NCBI GenBank assembly: GCA_963643925.1
Contig: CAVINS010000043.1
Span: forward strand, 1-29,596
Reading direction: 5' to 3'
Source of the DNA: Phocaeicola_A sp963643925
Lineage (GTDB): Bacteria > Bacteroidota > Bacteroidia > Bacteroidales > Bacteroidaceae
DNA length: 29,596 nt
Shown: positions 23,145-29,596 of the stretch, in pieces
How positions within the stretch are numbered: the stretch's first letter is position 1
Layout: each line of letters begins with the position of its first letter
Position numbers and translations under genes: made by a program
Notes under the pieces: generated by a model
The model's input: the letters and a program-made list of their open reading frames with translations, nothing else
Told to the model about the DNA's origin: nothing
Database searches by the model: none

Positions 23145-25253
23145 ATGAGTAGTGCAGAAACTATCATTGTGAAGCGTGACGGGAAACGTAGATTGTTTTC
23201 TGTCGAGAAGATAAAGAATGCCATACGCAAGGCTTTCTTGTCCGTAGGAGCGTTCGCTACCGAGGAGGATTTGACCAACATCTTGTCGCATCTGCGTATC
23301 AACAATGGCATGAGTGTAGAAGAGATTCAGAACCAGGTGGAGGCAGCACTGATGTCAGAGCGCTACTTTGCCGTGGCGAAGTCATACATGCTCTATCGTC
23401 AAAGCCACACCGAGGACCGCGAGATACGCGATCGCCTCGACTTCTTGATAAGCTACTGCAAGGCCGAGAACCCTGCCACCGGCAGCAAGTATGACTCCAA
23501 CGCCAATGTGGAGCGCAAGAACATCGCCACGCTGATAGGCGAGCTGCCGAAGTCGGGCTTCATCCGCCTGAACCGTCGCTTGCTCACCGACCGCATGAAA
23601 GAAATGTATGGCAAGGAGTTCTCCGACAAGTACATGCGTATGCTCAACAATCACTTCGTCTACAAGAACGACGAGACGAGCCTGGCCAACTATTGCGCCA
23701 GCATCACCATGTACCCATGGTTGCTCAACGGCACCCTCTCAATAGGCGGCAACTCGTCCCGACCGACCAATCTGAAGTCCTTCTGCGGCGGGTTCGTCAA
23801 CCTGGTGTTCATCGTCTCCAGTATGCTGAGTGGCGCATGTGCCACACCAGAGTTCCTGATGTACATGAACTACTTCATCGGCAAGGAGTATGGCAACGAC
23901 TACTACAAACGCGCCGACGAGGTGGTGGACCTCTCGCTGAAACGCCGCACGATAGACAAGGTCATCACCGACTGCTTCGAGCAGATTGTCTACTCCATCA
24001 ACCAGCCTACGGGAGCGCGCAACTTCCAGGCCGTGTTCTGGAACATCTCCTACTACGACCGTCCATACTTCGAGAGCCTCTTCGGCGAGTTCGTCTTCCC
24101 CGATGGCGAGAAGCCCGACTGGGACTCCTTGTCGTGGTTGCAGAAGCGATTCATGAAGTGGTTCAATGCCGAGCGACTGAAGACTCCGTTGACCTTCCCC
24201 GTGGAGACCATGGCCCTGCTGACCGAGAACAATGACGTGAAGGACGAGGAGTGGGGCGATTTCACTGCCGAGATGTATGCCGAGGGCCACTCCTTCTTTA
24301 CTTATATGAGCGACAACGCAGACTCGTTGGCATCGTGCTGCCGTCTGCGCAACGAGATACAGGACAATGGGTTCAGCTATACCTTGGGTGCCGGTGGTGT
24401 GTCCACTGGATCGAAGAGTGTGCTCACCATCAACTTGAACCGCTGTGTGCAGTATGCTGTCAACAACGGAATGGACTACCTGTCGTTCCTCGCCGAAGTG
24501 GTGGACCTCGTACACAAAGTGCAGCTGGCTTACGACGAGAACCTGAAGAGACTGCAGCGCAACGGCATGCTGCCTCTTTTCGATGCCGGCTACATCAACA
24601 TCGGCCGTCAGTACTTGACGGTGGGCATCAACGGACTGGTGGAATCTGCCGAGTTCCTGGGTATAGAAATCAGCGACAATCCCAAGTATGTGGAGTACGT
24701 GCAACAGGTGCTGGGTTTGATAGAAGAGTATAACCGACGCTATCGTACCAAGGACACCCTGTTCAACTGCGAGATGATTCCTGCCGAGAACGTGGGTGTG
24801 AAACATGCGAAGTGGGACAAGGAGGACGGATACGCCGTGCCGCGTGACTGCTACAACAGTTACTTCTACATCGTGGAGGACCACTCGAAGAACATCATCG
24901 ACAAGTTCCGCCTCCATGGCCGTAAGTACATCGAGCACCTGACGGGTGGCTCTGCGCTCCACCTCAACCTGGAGGAACATCTGTCCAAGAAACAGTATCG
25001 CCAGCTGCTGCGTGTGGCTGCTGTGGAAGGTTGCAACTACTTCACCTTCAACATCCCCAACACCATCTGCAACGACTGCGGACACATCACGAAGCAATAC
25101 TTGCACAAATGTCCGAAGTGCGGTGGCGAGAACCTCGATTATCTGACGCGTATCATCGGCTACATGAAACGTATCAGCAACTTCTCCGCTGCCCGTCAGC
25201 AAGAGGCTGCCCGTCGTTACTACGCCAAGGAGCACGGAGAGATAAAATGCTAA
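23145..25253 (+). CDS. nrdD: anaerobic (class III) ribonucleoside-triphosphate reductase
   Basis: A 702-residue glycyl-radical enzyme that makes dNTPs from NTPs without oxygen. The N-terminal ATP-cone (about 5-95) starts IIVKRDGKRRLFSVEKIKNA and senses dATP/ATP. The ten-stranded barrel core follows, with Cys-rich SGACATPEF and DSLASCCRLRNE segments that include candidate active-site thiols. The C-terminal zinc site is C642, C645, C656 and C659 (CNDCGH...CPKCGG). The radical Gly is G672 in RIIGYMKRISNF. It is cotranscribed with the activase gene nrdG, which overlaps its end by 7 bp. A strong promoter precedes it. The N-terminal and mid regions differ from the common NrdD of Bacteroides as I remember it, so it may belong to a different NrdD subgroup; this is from memory and not computed. 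Confidence 0.95.
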   Translation: MSSAETIIVKRDGKRRLFSVEKIKNAIRKAFLSVGAFATEEDLTNILSHLRINNGMSVEEIQNQVEAALMSERYFAVAKSYMLYRQSHTEDREIRDRLDFLISYCKAENPATGSKYDSNANVERKNIATLIGELPKSGFIRLNRRLLTDRMKEMYGKEFSDKYMRMLNNHFVYKNDETSLANYCASITMYPWLLNGTLSIGGNSSRPTNLKSFCGGFVNLVFIVSSMLSGACATPEFLMYMNYFIGKEYGNDYYKRADEVVDLSLKRRTIDKVITDCFEQIVYSINQPTGARNFQAVFWNISYYDRPYFESLFGEFVFPDGEKPDWDSLSWLQKRFMKWFNAERLKTPLTFPVETMALLTENNDVKDEEWGDFTAEMYAEGHSFFTYMSDNADSLASCCRLRNEIQDNGFSYTLGAGGVSTGSKSVLTINLNRCVQYAVNNGMDYLSFLAEVVDLVHKVQLAYDENLKRLQRNGMLPLFDAGYINIGRQYLTVGINGLVESAEFLGIEISDNPKYVEYVQQVLGLIEEYNRRYRTKDTLFNCEMIPAENVGVKHAKWDKEDGYAVPRDCYNSYFYIVEDHSKNIIDKFRLHGRKYIEHLTGGSALHLNLEEHLSKKQYRQLLRVAAVEGCNYFTFNIPNTICNDCGHITKQYLHKCPKCGGENLDYLTRIIGYMKRISNFSAARQQEAARRYYAKEHGEIKC

Positions 25254-25714
25254 AATGCTATAGTTACGACATCGTCTGTCAGGAGATACCCGATGAGGTG
25301 ACGTTGGCCCTCAACATCTCCAATTGTCCCATCCACTGCAAGGGCTGCCATAGCCCTTGGTTGTGGGAGGACAAGGGAGAGGAGGTCGCGGACAGTTTCC
25401 TGACAGACCTTGTCCGTACGTATGTACCCGCCGTCACCTGTGTCTGTTTCATGGGCGGCGATGGCGAACCCGAGGAGGTGGGCAGACTCGCTCGACTCCT
25501 TCATCGACAGTTTCCCGACGTGAAGGTCGCCTGGTACTCTGGCAAGCAGACCCTTCCACAAGACTTCCGTGCCGATTGGCTCGACTATCTGAAACTGGGC
25601 CCCTATATCGAACAGCTGGGTGGCCTCACTTCCCCCACTACCAACCAACGCCTCTATCGCATAGAGAATGGTACGCTCGTACCCATCACATTGCTGAAAA
25701 AGAAGCCTATGTAG
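25247..25714 (+). CDS. nrdG: anaerobic ribonucleotide reductase activating protein (radical SAM)
   Basis: A 155-residue radical SAM enzyme that installs the glycyl radical on NrdD. The cluster motif CPIHCKGC places the 4Fe-4S cysteines at C27, C31 and C34. The usual GGD signature (CFMGGDGEPEE) is also present. The start is ATG 25247 (MLKCYSYDIVCQEIP), inside the nrdD end, overlapping by 7 bp. A longer in-frame extension to 25031 only reads across nrdD and is not real. The short overlap implies translational coupling, as expected for partners that form a complex. Confidence 0.95.
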   Translation: MLKCYSYDIVCQEIPDEVTLALNISNCPIHCKGCHSPWLWEDKGEEVADSFLTDLVRTYVPAVTCVCFMGGDGEPEEVGRLARLLHRQFPDVKVAWYSGKQTLPQDFRADWLDYLKLGPYIEQLGGLTSPTTNQRLYRIENGTLVPITLLKKKPM

Positions 25715-25779
25715 ACTCCCGCACGAGTGTACGCTGGCATAATTATGCACGCGAACGTGCGCTATCTCATTATTTTGTC

Positions 25780-25808
25780 TACTTTTGCCTTCGGATTAAT
25801 CAGAAGGC
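25780..25808 (+). promoter_or_regulatory. -7 box with overlapping palindrome upstream of GH106
   Basis: TACTTTTG (25780-25787) matches TAnnTTTG. A 22-bp palindrome (25787-25808; half-sites GCCTTC and GAAGGC around a GATTAATC core, one mismatched pair) begins at its last base and ends 3 bp before the ATG at 25812. A smaller hairpin, GCACG-CGAA-CGTGC, lies at 25747-25760. No -33 TTTG is seen at the right distance. Confidence 0.55.
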
Positions 25809-25811
25809 GAA

Positions 25812-28800
25812 ATGAATAAGGGTAGAATAGGTACATTGATGATGGCGCTGATGCTGTTGGGCATCGTTGCCGGCTGTCGGTCGAAGTCGTCATCAAAAGA
25901 TGATATAATAAAGGCTTGGTATGGCTTCTCCAATCCGCAGGACTCTGCACGCACCAAGGTATGGTGGTTCCACGGAGAGACGGAGAGCACCGCCGAAGGT
26001 ATCACGGCAGACCTGGAAGCTTTTAAAAAGGCTGGCGTAGGCGGAGTGGTATACTATGACCAGGTGCACGGGAGTGGTGAGAGGGCGTGCGATGCCTTCT
26101 CGCCCGAGTGGTGGCGCGCCTTGCTCTTTGCCTCGAAGGAAGCCAAACGCCTCGGATTGACTTTCGAGGTGCATATCTCCAATGGATACGTTGCCGGCGG
26201 GCCGTGGATAACTCCCGACCTGGGGATGCAACGCCTCGCCTGTGCGGATACGCTAGTCTCCGGCGGCGAATCGATAGACATTCCCTTACCATCCGTCGAT
26301 GCCGAACATTACCATGATGTGGCTCTGATAGCTCTTCCATATACCAAAGAGACGGGCGCTGACAGCAGAAGAGTGCGACCTGTCGTCTCCACCAACGTGA
26401 AGGGATTCGATGCGGGTGTCTGCTTCGTGGATAGCACGAAGTTGCCTGTCATACCCCAGCAGAAGGAAGACGGCCCCATCATTATCACCCTCGATTTCGG
26501 TGAGGAGTTTACGTCACGCAGCATCACCTATAGCACCCGTCCGCGCGGAAAGGCCACAACGAGTGCCACCAATGTGCCCGCTCCTCCGTCGGACACCTTT
26601 GTGGGTACGGGTTATCGGGTGTTGCCCGACTTGGGCGAACTGGAAGTCTCTGACGATGGCATCCATTACCGCACGGTGTGCCAACTGAAGCCCGTATACA
26701 AGGCTCACTCCAGTTGGAAACAGAAGACCTTGGCATTTCCTACCGCGAGGGGCCGCTATTACCGTCTGCATTTCCACGACTGGCTCGAGGCGGGCGAAGC
26801 TCGGCGCGACTTGCAGATAGGCAACATCGTGCTGTCGGCCCGTGCCTGTGTGGACCAATGGGAAGAGAAAGCGGGGCTCTACTCCGAATACATAGCGAAA
26901 GACCGCACCCCCCTATATGATAAGGAGGAACTGATAGATGCCAAGCAACTCGTTGATTTGTCCGCATGCGTAGATACGGTCAACGGCAAGCTCCGTTGGC
27001 AGGCACCTGCGGGCCAGTGGCTGGTGATGCGTTTCGTGCACATACCCATCGGCACCCGTACCAAACACGGCCGGCAGAATCTGATGGGACTGGAGTGTGA
27101 CAAGCTCTCTGCCGAAGCCGCCAAGGTGCAGTGGAACCACTATGCCGCCGTGATAGCCGACTCCATCAAGGCGCACGGAGGTGTGTTGCACGGCGTGGCT
27201 ATGGACAGCAACGAGGCCGGCTCGCAGAATTGGACCCCTGGCTTCGAGCGGAGCTTCGCCCGTCTGCGTGGGTACGACCTGCTGAAATGGATGCCGGTGA
27301 TGGCCGGCTATGTGGTCAACACTGCCGAAGAGTCCGACGGAGTGCTGTACGATGTGCGCCGTACCATAGCCGACCTGGTGTCGGACAACCATTATGCAGT
27401 GTTCGACAGCCTCTGTCGCAGCCGGGGGTTGACTTTCACGGCACAAGCCACAGGCAATGCCCTCTGTATGGTGGCTGACCAGCTGCAGGCAAAAGGACGG
27501 GTGATGAAACCTCAAGGCGAGTTTTGGGCTATGCATCCCGATGGTAACTACGACATCAAGGAGAGTTCCTCCGCGGCTCACGTCTATGGCAAAACCATCG
27601 CTTCCGGCGAGGCGTTCACCGATGCCAAGTATAGCCACTCGTTGGCCTACATGAAACAACTGGCCGACTATGCCTATTGCTATGGACTGAACGAGTTTGT
27701 GGTCTGCGCCTCCGCTGCCCAGCCGTGGACCGACCGCATACCCGGCAATACGGCTGGCGGACGTCAATACTGCCTCAACCGCAACAATACCCTTTGGCCC
27801 TACAGCCGCGACTTCTGGGACTATCAGGCGCGTTGCTCCTATCTGATGCGTCAAGGAGTTCCGGTGGTGGACATCTGTGTATATCTGGGAGAGAATGCTC
27901 CGGTGAAGATCTTGACCCATCGCTTGCCGTCGATACCTGCTGGGTACGACTACGATGTGTTCACCACCGATGCTCTGCTGACGCGCATGCGGATGAGGCA
28001 TGGCAATGTATGCCTGCCCAACGGACTTGCCTATGAGTTGATGATACTGCCAGCGACCGGAGAGATGACGCTGGAAGCCTTGCGCAAGATTGCCGGGATG
28101 GTGGAGGACGGACTGGCGATATATGGTCCTCGCCCTCTTTGGTGCGGGCCACTGAAGGACAAGGGTTGCAAGGACGAGTTCCGGCAGCTTGCCGATGACT
28201 TATGGGGAGCTGAACCCACGGACTCGGGCATCAATACCTGCGGAAAAGGAACGGTCTATTGGGGTATGCCCTTGGAGGAAGTCTTTGAGGAGATCGGTCT
28301 GTTGCCCGATGTGGATATGCCCGCTGGACGCAAGTGCTTCTTCGCTCACCGGCACCTCCGGGACGGCGACATCTACTTCGTCGACAACCACGAGGATACA
28401 CCGCTCACCCATACTTTCCGGTTCCGCACCACCAAGGACGTAGCCGAATTGTGGAATCCTGTGACAGGAAAGCGTTGCATTATTCCCTCCACCCGAATCT
28501 CGGATGGGCGACGGCTTTCCGTTGAGCTCCACATGCAACCTCGCGAGTCCTACGTCATCGTGATGCACGATCACGACGTGTTTACCGAGACTCTTCCTTC
28601 GCTCACCTGGGATGCACCAAAGAGGCGGCAAGAGTTGGCTGGCGAGTGGCTCATCGATTACTCCACATCCTTGGGAGGCCCCGGACAGGTGATGACGACG
28701 GAGCTGACAGACTGGTCACAGTCTGCCGATGCCCGCATACGTTATTATTCGGGCACGGCGGTTTACCGTCATACATTCTGTGCGGATTCACTGTCCCGGT

Positions 28801-29099
28801 CGAAACGTCAGTTCCTTCAGTTCAGTCGTCTGGAGTCTGTCGCCCGTGTCACGTTGAATGGCAAGCCTGTCGGTACCGTGTGGTGTTCGCCCTGGCGCCT
28901 TGAGTTGACCGGATACTTGCAGCAAGGCAACAACATCCTGCAGATAGAAGTGGCCAACTCGTTGATGAACCGTATGATTGGCGATGCCTCCCTGCCCGAG
29001 TCGCAACGCATCACCTGCGCCTGTCCCCTCATCGCCAAACCCGACGACCCCTTGGTTCCCTCCGGCATCTTCGGTCCTGTGTACTTAATAGAGGAGTAG
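25812..29099 (+). CDS. GH106-type alpha-L-rhamnosidase, lipoprotein
   Basis: A 1095-residue exported glycosidase. The N-terminal lipoprotein signal ends in GIVAGC with lipidated Cys22. The start of the catalytic part, KVWWFHGETESTAEGITADL, then EAFKKAGVGGVVYYDQVHG, matches GH106. Two conserved catalytic-region glutamates are seen: E468 in AMDSNEAGSQNWTPGFERSF and E584 in NYDIKESSSAAHVYGKTIAS. The C-terminus (ARVTLNGKPVGTVWCSPWRL, then PSGIFGPVYLIEE) is the galactose-binding-like beta domain seen in this family. Known members remove alpha-L-rhamnose from pectins, including rhamnogalacturonan II. It has its own -7 box and stands alone, 97 bp after nrdG. The substrate is inferred from the family. 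Lipidation suggests the cell surface or the periplasmic face. Confidence 0.85.
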   Translation: MNKGRIGTLMMALMLLGIVAGCRSKSSSKDDIIKAWYGFSNPQDSARTKVWWFHGETESTAEGITADLEAFKKAGVGGVVYYDQVHGSGERACDAFSPEWWRALLFASKEAKRLGLTFEVHISNGYVAGGPWITPDLGMQRLACADTLVSGGESIDIPLPSVDAEHYHDVALIALPYTKETGADSRRVRPVVSTNVKGFDAGVCFVDSTKLPVIPQQKEDGPIIITLDFGEEFTSRSITYSTRPRGKATTSATNVPAPPSDTFVGTGYRVLPDLGELEVSDDGIHYRTVCQLKPVYKAHSSWKQKTLAFPTARGRYYRLHFHDWLEAGEARRDLQIGNIVLSARACVDQWEEKAGLYSEYIAKDRTPLYDKEELIDAKQLVDLSACVDTVNGKLRWQAPAGQWLVMRFVHIPIGTRTKHGRQNLMGLECDKLSAEAAKVQWNHYAAVIADSIKAHGGVLHGVAMDSNEAGSQNWTPGFERSFARLRGYDLLKWMPVMAGYVVNTAEESDGVLYDVRRTIADLVSDNHYAVFDSLCRSRGLTFTAQATGNALCMVADQLQAKGRVMKPQGEFWAMHPDGNYDIKESSSAAHVYGKTIASGEAFTDAKYSHSLAYMKQLADYAYCYGLNEFVVCASAAQPWTDRIPGNTAGGRQYCLNRNNTLWPYSRDFWDYQARCSYLMRQGVPVVDICVYLGENAPVKILTHRLPSIPAGYDYDVFTTDALLTRMRMRHGNVCLPNGLAYELMILPATGEMTLEALRKIAGMVEDGLAIYGPRPLWCGPLKDKGCKDEFRQLADDLWGAEPTDSGINTCGKGTVYWGMPLEEVFEEIGLLPDVDMPAGRKCFFAHRHLRDGDIYFVDNHEDTPLTHTFRFRTTKDVAELWNPVTGKRCIIPSTRISDGRRLSVELHMQPRESYVIVMHDHDVFTETLPSLTWDAPKRRQELAGEWLIDYSTSLGGPGQVMTTELTDWSQSADARIRYYSGTAVYRHTFCADSLSRSKRQFLQFSRLESVARVTLNGKPVGTVWCSPWRLELTGYLQQGNNILQIEVANSLMNRMIGDASLPESQRITCACPLIAKPDDPLVPSGIFGPVYLIEE

Positions 29100-29170
29100 A
29101 GCCGGCTGATGGCTTTAGTGCTATAGTGGCACCTGCGTTTGTCAGTAAAGTATCCTTCTTGTTATTCGCT
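29100..29170. other. start of the right-end intergenic region
   Basis: No gene is seen from the GH106 stop to the partial gene at 29561. The stretch as a whole holds three repeat or dyad structures, listed separately, and a terminator-like hairpin. No TAnnTTTG box was found on either strand. Confidence 0.5.
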
Positions 29171-29227
29171 ATTTGCACCTTGGAAAGTGCAAATAACGTA
29201 AGCATCTGCACTTTCCAAGGTGCAAAT
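29171..29227. repeat. 21-bp perfect inverted repeat with inner dyads
   Basis: Arms 29171-29191 and 29207-29227 are exact reverse complements, separated by 15 bp. Each arm also has its own inner symmetry: ATTTGCAC and GTGCAAAT (29171-29178 and 29187-29194) flank CTTGGAAA, and the same is mirrored in the second arm. It can fold as one long hairpin or two small ones. It may serve as the GH106 terminator or be a REP-like element; neither is proven. Confidence 0.85.
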
Positions 29228-29361
29228 ATGTCACTATCTTGTTATGAAACCAAATTTTCTAAGTTACTTATCGCTCAGATGTCTGTTTGTATGAGTGAAC
29301 GTCACCGCTTGAAAACCCTGCAGAATACCGATGTCATGATGCGATAACAGCATGTGTTTCG

Positions 29362-29421
29362 GTGTACGGCAACTGCCGTACACGTGTTTGACAATTGCCG
29401 TACACGTGTTTGACAATTGCC
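29362..29421. repeat. 22-bp tandem repeat with flanking dyad
   Basis: Two exact copies of a 22-bp unit lie at 29375-29396 and 29397-29418, followed by GCC as the start of a third. The unit begins GCCGTACAC and ends TTGACAATT. The first copy is preceded by GTGTACGGC-AACT (29362-29374), making a perfect 9-bp inverted repeat with the copy start. GTTTG-A-CAATTG-C-CAAAC at 29408-29425 is a near palindrome. Confidence 0.85.
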
Positions 29422-29461
29422 AAACAACTCCCGACCCTATATTTTAGCATCATCAGATGCC

Positions 29462-29495
29462 ATCCTTTACACCATAATATATATAGGTGTAGGAT
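29462..29495. repeat. dyad with AT loop
   Basis: ATCCT-TT-ACACC (29462-29473) pairs with GGTGTAGGAT (29486-29495), with a 2-nt bulge. The loop is a 12-nt A/T run. Its role is unknown. Confidence 0.45.
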
Positions 29496-29521
29496 TAAAT
29501 CAATAATCTATAGGAAATGAG

Positions 29522-29545
29522 AATGCCCGCAACATGGCGGGCATT
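29522..29545. terminator. hairpin after the right-edge gene
   Basis: AATGCCCGC (29522-29530) and GCGGGCATT (29537-29545) form a perfect 9-bp stem with a 6-nt loop. It lies 16 bp after the stop of the minus-strand gene at the edge, so it probably ends that transcript. Confidence 0.7.
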
Positions 29546-29560
29546 TATATGGGTTGCAAT

Positions 29561-29596
29561 TTATCGGATAGTGACCATCGTGGCACCGAAACCGTA
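29561..29596 (-). CDS. C-terminal end of an unidentified gene, partial
   Basis: The minus strand reads YGFGATMVTIR followed by a TAA stop at 29561-29563. Only 11 codons are in the window. The hairpin directly after it supports a true gene end. The tail is too short to name a family. Confidence 0.5.
   Translation of the reverse strand, partial: YGFGATMVTIR

Noticed and set aside
23739..25235. 498-residue open frame opposite nrdD
   Set aside because: It is fully antisense to nrdD, lacks any family motif, and arises from the GC-biased codon use of nrdD.
25031..25246. upstream extension of the nrdG frame
   Set aside because: It reads through nrdD in another frame; the protein before MLKCYSYD shows no family sequence.
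29375..29421. CRISPR-like repeat
   Set aside because: The copies are directly adjacent with no spacers and there are no cas genes in the window.

Overview
The window looks like chromosomal DNA of a member of the order Bacteroidales (Bacteroides/Prevotella-like), with GC content on the high side for that group. The evidence is the Bacteroidetes promoter signature (-7 TAnnTTTG, in three cases with -33 TTTG 19-20 bp upstream), a small ECF sigma factor of the Bacteroidetes type, a class III fructose-1,6-bisphosphatase, an NrdD/NrdG anaerobic ribonucleotide reductase, and several exported polysaccharide-degrading enzymes. No species can be named from the sequence alone.

Layout. (1) 171-1084: an AraC-family regulator broken by a one-base frameshift. 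(2) 1239-7139, minus strand: a tight five-gene array, kdsA - kdsD - CMP-sugar synthetase - GH42 beta-galactosidase - GH105 unsaturated rhamnogalacturonyl hydrolase, ending at a long two-sided hairpin. (3) 7243-8323: a possible small plus-strand transcript, a DIP1984-family gene and tRNA-Ser(CGA). (4) 8342-11025: dnaX diverging from an ftsB-like gene that overlaps a small membrane protein gene. (5) 11141-13403, minus strand: a PiT phosphate permease with its DUF47 partner, then an exported hypothetical whose promoter lies almost on its start codon. (6) 13591-17794, plus strand: MATE exporter, class III FBPase and an orphan ECF sigma factor with a hydrophobic tail. (7) 17914-19974: GH127 beta-L-arabinofuranosidase. 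(8) 20237-22698: a rearrangement scar. An ISL3-family insertion sequence sits in a second, large-type PiT gene, and a deletion has joined the 5' part of the transposase in frame to the 3' part of an AAA/PD-(D/E)XK nuclease gene. (9) 23145-25714: nrdD-nrdG with a strong promoter. (10) 25812-29099: a GH106-type alpha-L-rhamnosidase lipoprotein. (11) 29100-29596: a repeat-rich intergenic region and the last codons of a convergent gene.

How the genes fit together. GH105, GH42, GH127 and GH106 all match linkages of pectic rhamnogalacturonan (unsaturated uronyl-rhamnose, galactan or arabinogalactan side chains, arabinofuranose, rhamnose), yet they are dispersed and no SusC/SusD pair is present. Two of them share an apparent operon with Kdo synthesis and activation genes. 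The rest is housekeeping: replication, division, phosphate uptake, gluconeogenesis and anaerobic dNTP synthesis. The most unusual items are the transposase-nuclease chimera, the hairpin over its start codon, the Kdo/pectinase operon, the apparently leaderless small gene, and the nested inverted repeat and tandem repeat near the right end.
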